This document shows positions 18,394 through 27,955 of a stretch of DNA of 64,000 bases, one piece after another (position 1 is the first letter of the stretch; each line of letters begins with the position of its first letter). The notes under the pieces are model-generated. The model worked only from the letters and a program-made list of their open reading frames with translations, was not told the origin of the DNA and ran no database searches. The position numbers and the translations under genes were made by a program. The stretch is from Streptomyces laurentii. GTDB lineage: Bacteria > Actinomycetota > Actinomycetes > Streptomycetales > Streptomycetaceae. The stretch spans positions 496,001 through 560,000 of the forward strand of contig AP017424.1 of NCBI GenBank assembly GCA_002355495.1, given 5' to 3'.

Positions 18394-18609
18394 GCGGCCC
18401 GCCCGGTGACGTCCGGGCCGGGGCCTCGGATGCCAGGGTTGTCCGTTACAGTGCGTTCGGCTCCGAAAGGCCGGGGCCTCGAAGACACCGCGCCGCACCG
18501 CGTGGCGACGGGCACTGGCGCCTTCCCGCCCTGCTCCCCCGTCGTCCCTGGCAGGCGCGCTGAGCGTGGCGGGCGGCAGGACGCCGCAGCCGTGGAACAA
18601 GGGGTGGGG

Positions 18610-19440
18610 ATGGCACGTCATCGGCTTTCCAAGAAGAGTCGCTACATAGCCGCCGGGACGGGCGCGGCGGTCGCGGTCGCGGGTGCGGTCGTCGTGGCGC
18701 AGACCTCGTCGGCGGCCACGGTCTGGCCGGCGCAGAAGACGTTCACGGGCCGGGCGTTCGACACCTGCACGGCGCCGTCTCTCGCGGCGATGAACGCGTG
18801 GAAGACGACGGGGTTCTACGGTGGCGCCGCCGTGTACATCGGCGGCAGGAACCGCGGCTGCGCCCAGCCCAACCTCACCGCGTCCTGGGTGAAGTCGGTG
18901 AATGCCGGGGGCTGGAAGCTGATCCCGCTGTACGTCGGCGCCCAGCCGCCGTGCCAGACCAGCGCCAACCCGGAGAAGTTCACGGCGGCCAACGCGGCCT
19001 CGCTCGGCGCGAGCAACGCGCTGGACGCGGTGGCGAAGGCGTCGGCGCTCGGCATGAAGCCCGGCAGCCCGGTCTACCTCGACATGGAGCCGTACGACAT
19101 CACCAACAAGGCGTGCAACGACGCCGTGCTGACCTATGTGCGGTCGTTCACGAAGACGCTGCGGGCCAAGACCTACCGGGGCGGTTTCTACGGCTTCAGC
19201 AGCTCCAGCGCCAAGGCCATCGCCACCGCGACCGACCGGACGGACCTGCCGGGCAACCTCTGGTACGCGCTGTGGGACAAGCAGAACACCACCACCGCCG
19301 ACTGGCCGTGGAAGGCGACGCTGTACACCGATCACAGCCGCGGTCACCAGTATCTGGTCAACAGCAAGGAGACTCGGGCCGGTTACACCTTGACCGTCGA
19401 CCAGAACGCGTGGGACGGTCCGGTCGCGATCATCGGCTGA
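18610..19440 (+). CDS. Secreted DUF1906 (Rv2525c-like) glycoside hydrolase-like protein
   Basis: 276 residues. A Sec signal peptide is clear: basic start MARHRLSKKSR, hydrophobic core AAVAVAGAVVVAQ, likely cleavage after SSAA near residue 36. The mature part follows the DUF1906 pattern: FDTCTAPSLAAMNAW, YIGGRNRGC, LIPLYVGAQ, PVYLDMEPY (with the conserved acidic pair), RGGFYGFSS and LWYALWDKQ, a TIM-barrel fold related to GH25-like enzymes. Probably acts outside the cell on the envelope; the enzymatic reaction of the family is poorly established. It is divergent from DedA and shares the palindrome region. Confidence 0.86.
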   Translation: MARHRLSKKSRYIAAGTGAAVAVAGAVVVAQTSSAATVWPAQKTFTGRAFDTCTAPSLAAMNAWKTTGFYGGAAVYIGGRNRGCAQPNLTASWVKSVNAGGWKLIPLYVGAQPPCQTSANPEKFTAANAASLGASNALDAVAKASALGMKPGSPVYLDMEPYDITNKACNDAVLTYVRSFTKTLRAKTYRGGFYGFSSSSAKAIATATDRTDLPGNLWYALWDKQNTTTADWPWKATLYTDHSRGHQYLVNSKETRAGYTLTVDQNAWDGPVAIIG

Positions 19441-19549
19441 GCCGGTCGCGGGCGGTACGGCCCGGGGGTGGCGTGGCCGCGGTCCCGGTCGCCGGCCGCG
19501 CCGCCCCGTACGCCCGAAGCTCCACGCCCCCGCACGCCCTCGCACGCCC

Positions 19550-22068
19550 CTACAGGCGGAACCATCGCTCCTCCCCCGGGGCGATGGCGAACCGCCGTTC
19601 CCCGGGCAGGACGACGGTCAGCGGGTCCAGCGGCGACGGCGGCACCCGGACCGCGAGGCGGCCGGGGAGGACGCGCAGCCGGATCCCGTGGTGGCCCTGG
19701 AAGCCGACGGTGAAGGTGAAGCGGGGGATCTCGGCCAGCGGCACCGGGGCGATCCGCAGGCCGTCCGGGCCGGCCTCCAGGCCGGTGATGCCGCGTTCGA
19801 CGAGGTCCACCGTGCCCGCCATCGCACCCAGGTGGATGCCCTCGCCGGTCGTACCGCCCTGGATGTCGGCCACGTCGCCGATAAGTGCCTCCTCGCAGTA
19901 GCGCCAGGCGTCGGCGCCCTGCTGCCGGGCCAGGATCCAGCCGTGCACCAGGCTGCTGAGCGTCGAGCCGTGGCTGGTGCGGCGCAGGTAGTACGCGAGG
20001 GTGGCGCGCCAGGTCTCGTCGTCCAGCCGGTAGCCGAGCCGGTCGAACAGGCCGGCCAGGTCCCTGGGGCGGAAGAGGTAGCCGAGCATGAGGGTGTCGG
20101 CCTGTTTCGACGCCTGGTAGCGGTTGACCGTGTCGCCCTCGGCCTCCAGGATCCGGTCGAGCCGGCGGATGTCCCCGTACCGTTCCGCGTAGCCGGGCCA
20201 GTCGAGTTCGGCGAGCTCGCCGTATCCCTCGAACTGGCTCACCACGCCCTGGTGGAAGGGCACGTACAAGCGGCGCGAGACGTCTTCCCAGCGCTCGATC
20301 TCGGTGGTGTCGAGCGCCATGAGGTCGCGTAGCTCGGCCCGCCGGGTGCCGGGGAGTTCGCGGAGGAGGTCGAGGCCGCGGGCCAGCACCCAGGCGGCGG
20401 TGGCGTTGGTGTACGCGTTGTCGTCGACGCCCGGGGACGTGGCTTCGGGGTAGGCGTCGTGGTACTCGTCGGGGCCCATGACGCCCCGGATCCGGTAGCG
20501 CCGCAGGGCCGGGTCGTAGTGGGCGGACCCGGCCCAGAAGCGGGCGATCTCAAGGAGCGTCTCGGCCCCGGGTCCGCGCAGGAAGCCCTGGTCGCCGGTG
20601 GTCTGCGCGTATCGCCACACGTTGTACGCGACGGCCGAGCCGACATGCCGCTGGAGCCGCGAGTGGTCGGGCAGCCAGCGCCCGGAGCGCGGGTTGAGAT
20701 GCAGCTGCTGGGTCTCCTCTCGGCCCGAACTCGCACTCTGCCAGGGGTACATGGCGCCGGTTCCACCGATCTCGCGGGCCGCCTCGCGGGCGGCCGGGAG
20801 GCGGCGGTGGCGGTACAGGAGCAGCGCGCGGGCCACCTTGGGAAAGTGCAGATCGAGGTACGGCAGGACGAAGAGTTCGTCCCAGAAGACATGGCCCCGG
20901 TACGCCTCGCCGTGCAGACCGCGCGCGGGCACACCGACGTCCAGCTGGGCCGTGTGCGGGGAGAGCGTCTGGAGCAGGTGGAACAGGTGCAGGCGCAGGA
21001 TGCGGCCGGCCTCGCCGGGGACGTGCAGATCGCCCTGCTCCCACAGGCGCCGCCAGGCCGCGCGGTGGGTGGCGAGGAGCCGGGGGAAGGCGGGGGCGCG
21101 GGCGGCCGCGTCGAGGGCGGCGCCGAGCGCCGCGTCGGGAGGGGCGACGGGCGGCCGGTCGGCCGTGTCGTGCAGGGCGAGGGTCTTGACGACGCTCACG
21201 GAGCGGCCGGGGCCGACCGGCAGCCGGTACGTCTGGACGGTGCCGGTGTCCGTGGCCGTCTCCTCGGCGGGGCGCACCGGGCGGGTGACCGTGCGGACGG
21301 CGGGCGCGAGGTGGACGCCGGGGTCCGTCGTACGGCAGGTCAGCCAGGCGACGCCACCGGGGGCGAACCCGGTGCGGTGATCGGTGAGATGACACCCTTC
21401 GAGGTTCAGGTAGCGGTCGATGCCCGCGTTGACGACCCCGCCGTCGAGGACGGAACGGACCTCGACGGCGCCGCTCCAGCCGTAGGCGTGGAAGACGGTG
21501 CGCTGTGCCGCGAGCCCGGCGTCTCCCATGTGCACGATCCTGGTGTGGACGACGCGCAGGCCGCGGCCGTGACCGTCCTGGAAGTACAGGTGCCGGGTGA
21601 GCACCCCGCCGCGCAGGTCCAGCCGTACCTCGTAGTGGCGCAGTTCGTCGGAGTCGGGGGTCAGCCACTCGCCGGGCGGCCCGTCGTCGGGCAGCCGGCG
21701 GTAGCGCAGCGCCGTCCAGTTCGGCAGGTTGACCATGTCCTCGTTCTCGATCCGCCGGCCGGCGATGTGCGAGGCGCGGCGGTCGTAGCAGCCGGCGAGG
21801 TAGGTGCCCGGGTAGTGGACGGTGCCGGCGGGGCATTCGGGGCGGAGCCGCGGGTGGCGAACCGGCCGTTGCCGAGGGTGCAGAGCGCTTCGACGAGACG
21901 CTCGCGTCCCGGCTCGTAGGCGGTGTACGTCCAGGTCCAGCCGGCGGCCGTGCCGGTCTTGCGGGCCGTACGGCGGGTCCGCACCGCCCAGGGGGTCGGC
22001 CCCGGCCGGCTCGTCCGGCTCACCCGGTGGGTGTGGTTGGTCCGGCGCGCCGTACGCGTGTGGGTCAC
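19550..22068 (-). pseudogene. GH65 glycoside phosphorylase/hydrolase, one-base frameshift
   Basis: The C-terminal 728 residues (19550-21736) are a normal GH65 protein, related to trehalose, kojibiose and maltose phosphorylases: catalytic-acid segment VMGPDEYHDAY, NVWRYAQTTGD, QASKQADTLMLGYLF and GGTTGEGIHLGAMAGT, an (alpha/alpha)6 barrel. The usual N-terminal start (WTWTYTAYEP...TLGNGRFATRG) lies in another frame, beginning at GTG 22068, which overlaps the HAD stop. Adding one C to the run at 21839-21842 restores a continuous reading GSAPECPAGTVHYPG. So this is one gene of about 830 residues with a one-base deletion, real or from sequencing. It forms an operon with the HAD phosphatase and dehydrogenase genes. 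Confidence 0.85.
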
Positions 22069-22997
22069 CTGATCTCCCCCCAGACGCTCCTGACCAGCGT
22101 CATGAGGTCCGGGACGACCCGGTCGGCGCCCTCGGCGCGCAGGACGGCGGCACCGCGCCCGTCGGGCGTGCGGTCGACACCGACGACGAGCCGGAAGCCG
22201 CCCCGGTGGCCGGCGCGGACTCCGGCGAGGGCGTCCTCGACGACGGCGGCGTCACCGGGCCCGGTCCCGAGCAGCCCGGCGGCGTGCAGGAAGAGGGCGG
22301 GGTCCGGTTTCCCGGGGAGGCCGAGCCGGGCGGTGTCGACGCCGTCCACGACGGTGGCGAGGAGCGGGGTGAGCCCGGTGGCCCGGAGCAGTTCCCGCGC
22401 GTGCCGGGACGCGGACACGGCGGCGCAGGGGATCCGCAGGGCGTGCAGGTGGGTGAGCGCCTCCGCCGCGTCGGGGAAGGCGGCGAGCGGCGCGGCGGCG
22501 AGGGCGTCCTGGAAGGCGGCCTCTTTGCGGGCGGCGACGGCCCAGACGGTGTCGTGGCCGGGCGGGTCGTCGGGGTGCCCCGGGGGGAGGCGGATGCCGC
22601 GGGCGGTCAGGAAGGCCTCGGCGCCGTCGAACCGGGACTTGCCGTCGACGTGGCGGCGGTAGTCGGCGTCCTCGTCGAAAGGGGCCAGGTCCGGTGGAGC
22701 GGGCGGGGACGCGGGCGGGAACGCAGGCGGGGGCGCGGTGGACGTGCCGGGCTCGCCTGTCCCGCGCGCGCCAGGCGCCCCCTCCGTACCCCGTGTCCCG
22801 TCCGCGTCGGGCGGCCCGGGTGTCCCGCGTGCCTCCCGTACCTCGGCGAGGAAGGCGTCGAACGCCGTCTTCCACGCGGCCGCGTGCACGACGGCCGAGT
22901 CGAGCAGCACGCCGTCGGTGTCGAAGACGACGGCGTGCGGCACGTGGGGCGCGTGGGGCGCGTGCGGTGGCGGTGGTCCCGCGGGCGGCCCGCTCAT
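22065..22997 (-). CDS. HAD-family beta-phosphoglucomutase-like enzyme
   Basis: 310 residues from ATG 22997, overlapping the dehydrogenase stop (ATGA). HAD motif I FDTDGVLLDS gives the nucleophile Asp26 and the acid/base Asp28; motif II SASRH and motif III/IV GKPDPALFLHAAGLLG...VVEDALAGVRAG are in place, so it looks active. A Pro/Ala/Gly-rich insert of about 45 residues follows residue 55 and is unlike standard members. With GH65 downstream this is the classic disaccharide phosphorylase plus beta-phosphoglucomutase pair, which feeds beta-glucose 1-phosphate to glucose 6-phosphate; the pairing is established for the families, its use here is inference. Confidence 0.85.
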   Translation of the reverse strand: MSGPPAGPPPPHAPHAPHVPHAVVFDTDGVLLDSAVVHAAAWKTAFDAFLAEVREARGTPGPPDADGTRGTEGAPGARGTGEPGTSTAPPPAFPPASPPAPPDLAPFDEDADYRRHVDGKSRFDGAEAFLTARGIRLPPGHPDDPPGHDTVWAVAARKEAAFQDALAAAPLAAFPDAAEALTHLHALRIPCAAVSASRHARELLRATGLTPLLATVVDGVDTARLGLPGKPDPALFLHAAGLLGTGPGDAAVVEDALAGVRAGHRGGFRLVVGVDRTPDGRGAAVLRAEGADRVVPDLMTLVRSVWGEIR

Positions 22998-24076
22998 CCG
23001 GCGGCCGGCCCGCCGGACACCTCGACCGCCGTGTGCTGCGGGCCGCCGAGCGCGACCTTGAGGGCACCGGTCTCGGCCGCCCGGCCGAAGACGTCGTACG
23101 CCTCCTCCATCTGCCCGAGTTCGAAGCGGTGGGTGATCAGCCGGCCGGCCGGCAGCCGGCCGGCCGCGAGCATCCGCAGCAGCATGGGCGTGGAGAAGGT
23201 GTCGACAAGGCCGGTGGTGATCGTGATGTCCTTGATCCACAGGTCTTCGAGGTGGAGGGTCACGGGTTTGCCGTGCACCCCGATGTTGGCGACCCGGCCG
23301 GCCGGCCGGACCATTCGCGTGCACATCTCGAAGGTCGCGGGGATGCCCACGGCCTCCATGACGACATCGGCGCCGAGGCCGTCCGTGAGGTCGGCGACGA
23401 GCTGTTCGGGGCCCTCGTCGTCGGTCACGGTCGCGTCGGCGCCGAGTTCGCGGGCGGCGGCGAGCCGGGACGGGGCGAGGTCGACGGCGATGATCCGCCC
23501 GGGGCTGTAGAGGCGGGCCGTGGCGATCGCGGCGAGACCGACGGGGCCCGCGCCGACGATGACGACCGTGTCGGCCGGCCGGACCGCGCCGGCCAGGACG
23601 CCGACCTCGTAGGAGGTGGGGAAGATGTCCGCGAGCAGGACGGCGTCGTAGCTGTCGACCGCGCTCGGGAGCGGGTGCAGGGACAGGTCGGCGAACGGCA
23701 CCCGGACGTACTCCGCCTGGGTTCCGTCGATGGTGTGGCCGAGGATCCAGCCGCCCCCGCCCAGGCACTGGCCGTAGCGGTTCTCGCGGCAGAAACGGCA
23801 GCGGCCGCAGGGCGAGACGCAGGACACGAGGACACGGTCCCCGGGGCGCACGGAGCGCACGTCGCGGCCGGTCTCGACCACCGTGCCGACCGCCTCGTGG
23901 CCGAGCACCGTGCCGGGGAGTGTCTCCGGCACGTCGCCCTTCAGGATGTGCAGGTCGGTGCCGCAGATGGTGACCACGTCGACCCGTACGACCGCGTCGC
24001 CGGGATCCTTGATCTCCGGGTCGGGTACGTCCTGCCAGGACATCCGGCCCGGCCCCTGGAAGACGGCTGCCTTCAT
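22994..24076 (-). CDS. Zinc-dependent medium-chain alcohol dehydrogenase
   Basis: 360 residues from ATG 24076 (MKAAVFQGPGRMSW), the usual family start; the longer frame to 24310 is not supported. Catalytic zinc ligands appear in TICGTDLHI and LGHEAVGTV; the structural zinc set is CVSPCGRCRFCRENRYGQC. The Rossmann motif VVIVGAGPVGLAAI binds NAD(P). The substrate is not evident. It is the first gene of an operon with HAD and GH65 genes, which hints at polyol or sugar metabolism. Confidence 0.88.
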   Translation of the reverse strand: MKAAVFQGPGRMSWQDVPDPEIKDPGDAVVRVDVVTICGTDLHILKGDVPETLPGTVLGHEAVGTVVETGRDVRSVRPGDRVLVSCVSPCGRCRFCRENRYGQCLGGGGWILGHTIDGTQAEYVRVPFADLSLHPLPSAVDSYDAVLLADIFPTSYEVGVLAGAVRPADTVVIVGAGPVGLAAIATARLYSPGRIIAVDLAPSRLAAARELGADATVTDDEGPEQLVADLTDGLGADVVMEAVGIPATFEMCTRMVRPAGRVANIGVHGKPVTLHLEDLWIKDITITTGLVDTFSTPMLLRMLAAGRLPAGRLITHRFELGQMEEAYDVFGRAAETGALKVALGGPQHTAVEVSGGPAAG

Positions 24077-24394
24077 GGCGCCCACCACGTCCCTTCCCTG
24101 CGTCCGTTCAGGTATTCGCATGCCTGTGTCGGCCTCGGTGGCGATCCCTTCCAGGGTTTTCGCGAATCGGGGCGACCGCAACCGGGACGGTGGGAGGGAG
24201 AGCGCGCGGGCCGTCCCTCGTCGCGGACGGGCGTCGGCTTGGCAGCGGGGGCGGGCCGCGTGTCCGGCCGGGCGTCGGGCCCGGCGTCGGGCCGGGCCGT
24301 CCGGGACCACTGGTGTCGCCCCCGGCAGTGCCGGTCAGGAGTGCGTGATCAGGTCCGCGTGGAGGGCGCGGCCGGCGGCGGCAGAGTGTCTTGG
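24077..24394. other. Intergenic region, dehydrogenase operon promoter side
   Basis: About 320 bases between the dehydrogenase start and the end of the next minus-strand gene. It must carry the promoter of the dehydrogenase/HAD/GH65 operon; I cannot assign -35/-10 boxes and see no gene. Confidence 0.4.
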
Positions 24395-25066
24395 TCAGGC
24401 CCGGGTGCGCGGGGTGCCGTCCCAGCGCCACGCGGTCTGCCGGGGGCGCTCTCCGAGCGCGGCCCGGCCGGTGGCCCAGAGCAGGGTGGGCCAGGGGTCC
24501 GTGGTCTCCGGCGCGTCCGGGAACAGCCGGGCGAGCACGCGGGCGCACAGGTCGGCGGGCGGGCTCCAGACGAGCCCGAGTCCCCGCGTCAGGTCGTACG
24601 TGTGCACCAGGGTCTCCACGATCCCCATGGCGGCGAAGCCCTCGGGGTCCGAGGCGCCGAAGACGTGGTGCGCGCGTGTGCTCGACGGCGTCGTGCGCAC
24701 CATGGCGACCAGCAGCGCGCCGCTCGCGTCCAGCACCTGCAGCAGACCGTCGGGCCCGGCCGCGCGGTCCGCGTGGATGGCGTTCGCCGGGCCGCCGGTC
24801 CGGCGGCTCTGCCAGAGGAACGGCACGTCGCCGTCCATGGGGGGCACGGCGGGGCCGAGTTGCACGGCGTAGGCGAACAGGTCGTCACTGAGGTGCTCGA
24901 CGGTCTCCCAGCGGTCCCATTCCAGCGAGCCGGCCTTCTCCTCCCAGGCGGCCGGGGGCGCTTCGCGGAGCGCCGCCAGGGCCAGTCGCACGGCGAGTGC
25001 GAGGTCGTCGGCGGTGACGGGGGACGTGCCGGACGGGGCGCGGCCGGTCATGGCTGAGGAGGACAT
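24395..25066 (-). CDS. Mycothiol-dependent maleylpyruvate isomerase-like (DinB-fold) protein
   Basis: 223 residues. The N-terminal helical bundle contains WDRWETVEHLSDDLFAYAVQL and later MGIVETLVHTYDLTRGLG, where the spaced His residues match the metal-binding pattern of the MDMPI/DinB superfamily in actinomycetes. Such proteins use mycothiol or act as thiol-S-transferases; the substrate is unknown. ATG 25066 is taken as start; a second ATG lies five codons on. Confidence 0.75.
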   Translation of the reverse strand: MSSSAMTGRAPSGTSPVTADDLALAVRLALAALREAPPAAWEEKAGSLEWDRWETVEHLSDDLFAYAVQLGPAVPPMDGDVPFLWQSRRTGGPANAIHADRAAGPDGLLQVLDASGALLVAMVRTTPSSTRAHHVFGASDPEGFAAMGIVETLVHTYDLTRGLGLVWSPPADLCARVLARLFPDAPETTDPWPTLLWATGRAALGERPRQTAWRWDGTPRTRA

Positions 25067-25151
25067 GGCAGGACCCTACCCGTCCGTACCGCCGCCCGAG
25101 AGAGGGCGACGGCGGTACGGGGACGCCGGGCTGGCCGGTGTCCGGCGGGGA

Positions 25152-25817
25152 TCACGCCGTGGTGTGGGGCCCGTTGCCGCGGACGGCGGTGCCGAGGATG
25201 TGGGTCGCGGCGGGGAGGGGTACGCGGGAGGCGGGGAAGTCGAAGTGGTCGACGGTGGTGAGGGTGAAGCCGGCGGCGGCGATGGCCGTCTCGGTGTCGC
25301 GGCCGGTGTGGCAACCGCCCACCAGCGGCGGCCAGATGGTGGCGTCGAGGATCCGCTGCACACGGCGCATGGCGGGCGTCCGTGCCTGGACGTGTTCGAG
25401 GAAGCGGAGCTGTCCGCCGGGGCGCAGGACGCGGTGGAGTTCGGCGAGGGCGGCGCGCGGGTCGGCCACCGAACAGAGCGTCAGACAGGCCACGGCCGCG
25501 TCGAAGGAGGCGTCCGGGAAGGGCAGCCGCTCGGCCCGGGCGGCCTGCGTCTCCACCGGCACGGACGTCGCGCGGGCCTGTTCCACGGCCCGGGCGCGCA
25601 GGGTGGGTTCCGGTTCGACGGCGACGATCCGGGTGACCTCGGGCGGGTAGTGGGGGAAGTTGAGCCCGTTGCCCGCGCCGATCTCGACGACCTCGCCGCG
25701 GAGCCCGGCCAGCAGCCGGGTGCGGTGCTCGCCCATGCCGGCCCGCTCCAGCGCGGGGCCGGCGAACCCGGCGTACACGCGGGCGAAGATCGGGTGTGGC
25801 CTGGTCGGTTGCGTCAT
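25152..25817 (-). CDS. Class I SAM-dependent methyltransferase
   Basis: 221 residues from ATG 25817 with GGGAGG 6 bases upstream. SAM-binding motif I is VVEIGAGNGLNFPHY, motif II VAVEPEP, motif III CLTLCSVADPRAALAELHRVLRPGGQLRFLEH, typical of the Methyltransf_11 group. It resembles actinomycete phospholipid/UbiE-like methyltransferases, but the substrate cannot be read from the sequence. No close operon partner on its strand. Confidence 0.85.
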   Translation of the reverse strand: MTQPTRPHPIFARVYAGFAGPALERAGMGEHRTRLLAGLRGEVVEIGAGNGLNFPHYPPEVTRIVAVEPEPTLRARAVEQARATSVPVETQAARAERLPFPDASFDAAVACLTLCSVADPRAALAELHRVLRPGGQLRFLEHVQARTPAMRRVQRILDATIWPPLVGGCHTGRDTETAIAAAGFTLTTVDHFDFPASRVPLPAATHILGTAVRGNGPHTTA

Positions 25818-25911
25818 CGGAGCCTCCCTGGTGCCGGTGGTCCAGCTTAGGGTGACGCGCCGGGGAGGGAGTGGAAACCGGGCGGGTGGGCGCGCCCCGC
25901 CGCCACCGGCC

Positions 25912-25965
25912 GGGGCGGTCGGGGCGGTCGGGGCGGTCGGGGCGGTCGGGGCGGTCGGGGCGACG
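25912..25965. repeat. Six tandem copies of a 9-bp unit (GGGGCGGTC)
   Basis: Six exact copies of GGGGCGGTC lie head to tail, followed by a partial seventh, in the 200-base gap between the methyltransferase and the SHOCT-like gene. Likely a slippage-prone microsatellite; no unit structure of a CRISPR array. Confidence 0.9.
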
Positions 25966-26015
25966 CCGTCACGGCGGGGGGTGAAGCGGTGGAGCGAGGC
26001 CACCGTGGAACCGGG

Positions 26016-26447
26016 TCACTCGCAGAAGACGCGCACCGTGGTGTCGGGGTCGTCGACGTCGACGGTCACGTCGTCGAGGTGTTCGACGAGTTCCTCGAGG
26101 TGCTGCGGCTTGAGTTCGACGAGGTCGACCGGGACGCCCGCCTTGTTCAGTTCCGCACTTGCCTTGGCGAGCGCCTGCGGAGGGACGAGGCTGGTGAGCC
26201 GGACTCCGGCGCGCAGCAGTTGGAGCGGGATGCGGAGGTTGACGTGGGTCGGGCCGTCGCCGGCGGTGTCGTCGGTCGAGTCCACCAGCACGCGCAGGTA
26301 TGTGGGCCGGGCCTTCGCCCCGGACGCGGCTCCCGCCGGCGTCTCGGGCCGCTGCCGTCCGAGGGCCTCGATCAGCCGCTCGGCCTCGTCCGCGGTGATC
26401 TTTCCTTCGGCGAGCATCTCCAGGATCTGCCGGCGCTGCTCGTTCAT
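26016..26447 (-). CDS. SHOCT-like/YvlB-type N-terminal domain protein
   Basis: 143 residues. The start MNEQRRQILEMLAEGKITADEAERLIEALG is the SHOCT-like helical segment seen at the N-terminus of YvlB-type proteins. The rest (VNLRIPLQLLRAGVRLTSLVP, DLVELKPQHLEELVEHLDDVTVDVDD) is an acidic alpha/beta region of unknown role. It is the last gene of a three-gene operon with the DUF2089 gene and a small membrane protein, an arrangement in which the first gene senses or regulates and the last two are effectors. Confidence 0.78.
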   Translation of the reverse strand: MNEQRRQILEMLAEGKITADEAERLIEALGRQRPETPAGAASGAKARPTYLRVLVDSTDDTAGDGPTHVNLRIPLQLLRAGVRLTSLVPPQALAKASAELNKAGVPVDLVELKPQHLEELVEHLDDVTVDVDDPDTTVRVFCE

Positions 26448-26472
26448 CGGTGCCTTCCTCTCTCTGGATGAT

Positions 26473-26730
26473 TCATCTGACGCTGACCGAGAAGGCCGTC
26501 CGGCCCTGCTCGATCTCGATCCGGGTGCCGGGCAGCGCCCACAGCAGCCGCCCGGCGCCGCGCAGCGCGCCCACCGGATCGACCTTGTGGACCCGGCAGG
26601 CGATCAGTCCGGCGATCAGCGCGAGTACCAGCAGCGGGGCCAGCACCAGGCAGACCGGAACGATCGGGATGTACAGCCGCAACAAGCTTCCGCTGTAGCG
26701 GCGATGACGAATCGTCATCAGTTGCGGCAT
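26473..26730 (-). CDS. Small membrane protein in the DUF2089 operon
   Basis: 85 residues from ATG 26730, which overlaps the TGA of the DUF2089 gene. One strong hydrophobic segment (LYIPIVPVCLVLAPLLVLALIAGL) is followed by a short basic/polar tail. Unknown function; translated with its neighbours. Confidence 0.7.
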   Translation of the reverse strand: MPQLMTIRHRRYSGSLLRLYIPIVPVCLVLAPLLVLALIAGLIACRVHKVDPVGALRGAGRLLWALPGTRIEIEQGRTAFSVSVR

Positions 26731-27113
26731 CACCGGGGTTCCTCCAACTGGGCCAGCGCCTCCTGGGCGTTGATCTCCCCGCGCCGCAACCGTGCGACGA
26801 CGTCGGCGGCGACCGCGCCCTCGGTATTCCCGGCGGGGGCCGGGTCGGTGTCGACGAAGTCGAGCTGTTCGGCGATCCGGTTCAGCCGGGCCTTGACCGT
26901 CGGGTAGCTCACCCCGAAGGTCCGCTCCATCTCCTTGATGGAGCCGTGCGACCGCACGAACGCGGCGACGAACACCTGGTCGTCGACCCCGAGCCGGGCC
27001 AGCTGCGGCGGCTCGAACCGCCCCTCGATCGCCACCCCGTTGTCCGCGAGACGGACCCGCTCGACCATGAACGGCCGCCCCTGCGTCAGATCCGTCAGTT
27101 CCTGCCAGTCCAC
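26730..27113 (-). CDS. DUF2089-family DNA-binding-like protein
   Basis: 127 residues from GTG 27113 with GGGAG 7 bases upstream. It lacks the N-terminal zinc ribbon of longer DUF2089 proteins but contains VFVAAFVRSHGSIKEMERTFGVSYPTVKARLNRIAEQL, a clear helix-turn-helix, and a C-terminal SHOCT-like segment VVARLRRGEINAQEALAQLEEP. Probable transcriptional regulator of its own operon. The promoter at 27153-27181 lies just upstream. Confidence 0.8.
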   Translation of the reverse strand: MDWQELTDLTQGRPFMVERVRLADNGVAIEGRFEPPQLARLGVDDQVFVAAFVRSHGSIKEMERTFGVSYPTVKARLNRIAEQLDFVDTDPAPAGNTEGAVAADVVARLRRGEINAQEALAQLEEPR

Positions 27114-27152
27114 CGTCGACTCCCTCGCTCCCGGCGCCGTACCTTCCTCTCA

Positions 27153-27181
27153 TATATAGCTTGATTTTCTTAAGTTCTCAA
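27153..27181 (-). promoter_or_regulatory. Sigma-70-type promoter of the DUF2089 operon
   Basis: On the minus strand TTGAGA (27181-27176), a 17-base spacer, then TATATA (27158-27153), about 40 bases before GTG 27113. It lies in a strikingly A+T-rich patch (about 27150-27225) in an otherwise very G+C-rich window. Confidence 0.65.
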
Positions 27182-27327
27182 CGCTGGATACTTAATTTTT
27201 TCAATCTCAAATTGAATCCCTCCCTCCGCTCTCGGGGTGCGTGCGCCTCGAAACGCCTTTGCGTATCCGCCTGACCAGCGGGGATGCTGACGGCTCGCCG
27301 GAGCAGGCGGAGAGGGAGGCCGGGGCG

Positions 27328-27815
27328 ATGACCGACATCGTGGTGAGACTGACGGCGCGTGACCTGACGCACGCGGATCTGGCGTCGTGCGGCTGGGCCG
27401 GGTCGGCCACGCATCTGGCAAGCGTCGCCCGGCAGTTGGAGCGGGCCCGGACCGGCGCGGTCGACTACCTCGCCGTCTGCGCCGCGGCCGGGATCCCGGT
27501 TGCGAAGGGCGGCGTCGACTACGAGACGAAGGAGGGCGCCGGTACGTTGTGGCAGCTGGCGGTGCACCCCGCCCTGCAGTCGTGCGGCATCGGCACGTTC
27601 CTGGTCGGGGCCGCCGAGCGGCGGATCCGCGACCGGGGCCTGCGGCACGCCGAACTGGCCGTCGAGGAGTCCAACCCGCGGGCCCGCGCCCTGTACGAGC
27701 GGCTGGGCTACGTCGCGTACGACCGCCGTCCGGACGCCTGGGACGTCCAGGCCCCGACGGCTCGATCCGCCGCCACGAGACGGTCTGCACGGTGCTGCGG
27801 AAGGACCTCGGGTAG
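27328..27815 (+). pseudogene. GNAT N-acetyltransferase with a one-base frameshift near its end
   Basis: From ATG 27328 (GGGAGG upstream) the frame encodes a GNAT fold: LWQLAVHPALQSCGIGTFLVGAAERRI contains the acetyl-CoA motif (Q/R-x-x-G-x-G/A as QSCGIG), then LAVEESNPRARALYERLGYVAYD. After DAWDVQAP the frame runs off into unrelated sequence, while the next frame gives the expected ending DGSIRRHETVCTVLRKDLG and a stop at 27815. One missing C in the run at 27752-27755 explains this. Likely an intact gene of about 162 residues in the real genome. Substrate unknown; divergent from the DUF2089 operon. Confidence 0.82.
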
Positions 27816-27955
27816 AGGAGCGGCCGGCCCGCCGGGCGGAGACGGCGGCGAGCGCGGGGCCGGGGAAGCCGGGGCGGGACGTCCGTCAGGTCCGGCAGGG
27901 AGGCCGAGGCGGTCGGGGCGGGGAGGCCGTCAGGTCCGGCGGTCGCGGGGCGGGG

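Noticed and set aside
25912..25965. CRISPR array
   Set aside because: Nine-base units without spacers and no cas genes nearby.
25152..26003. Longer start for the methyltransferase reaching into the tandem repeat
   Set aside because: The extension encodes the APT repeat from the 9-mers; ATG 25817 has GGGAGG in place.
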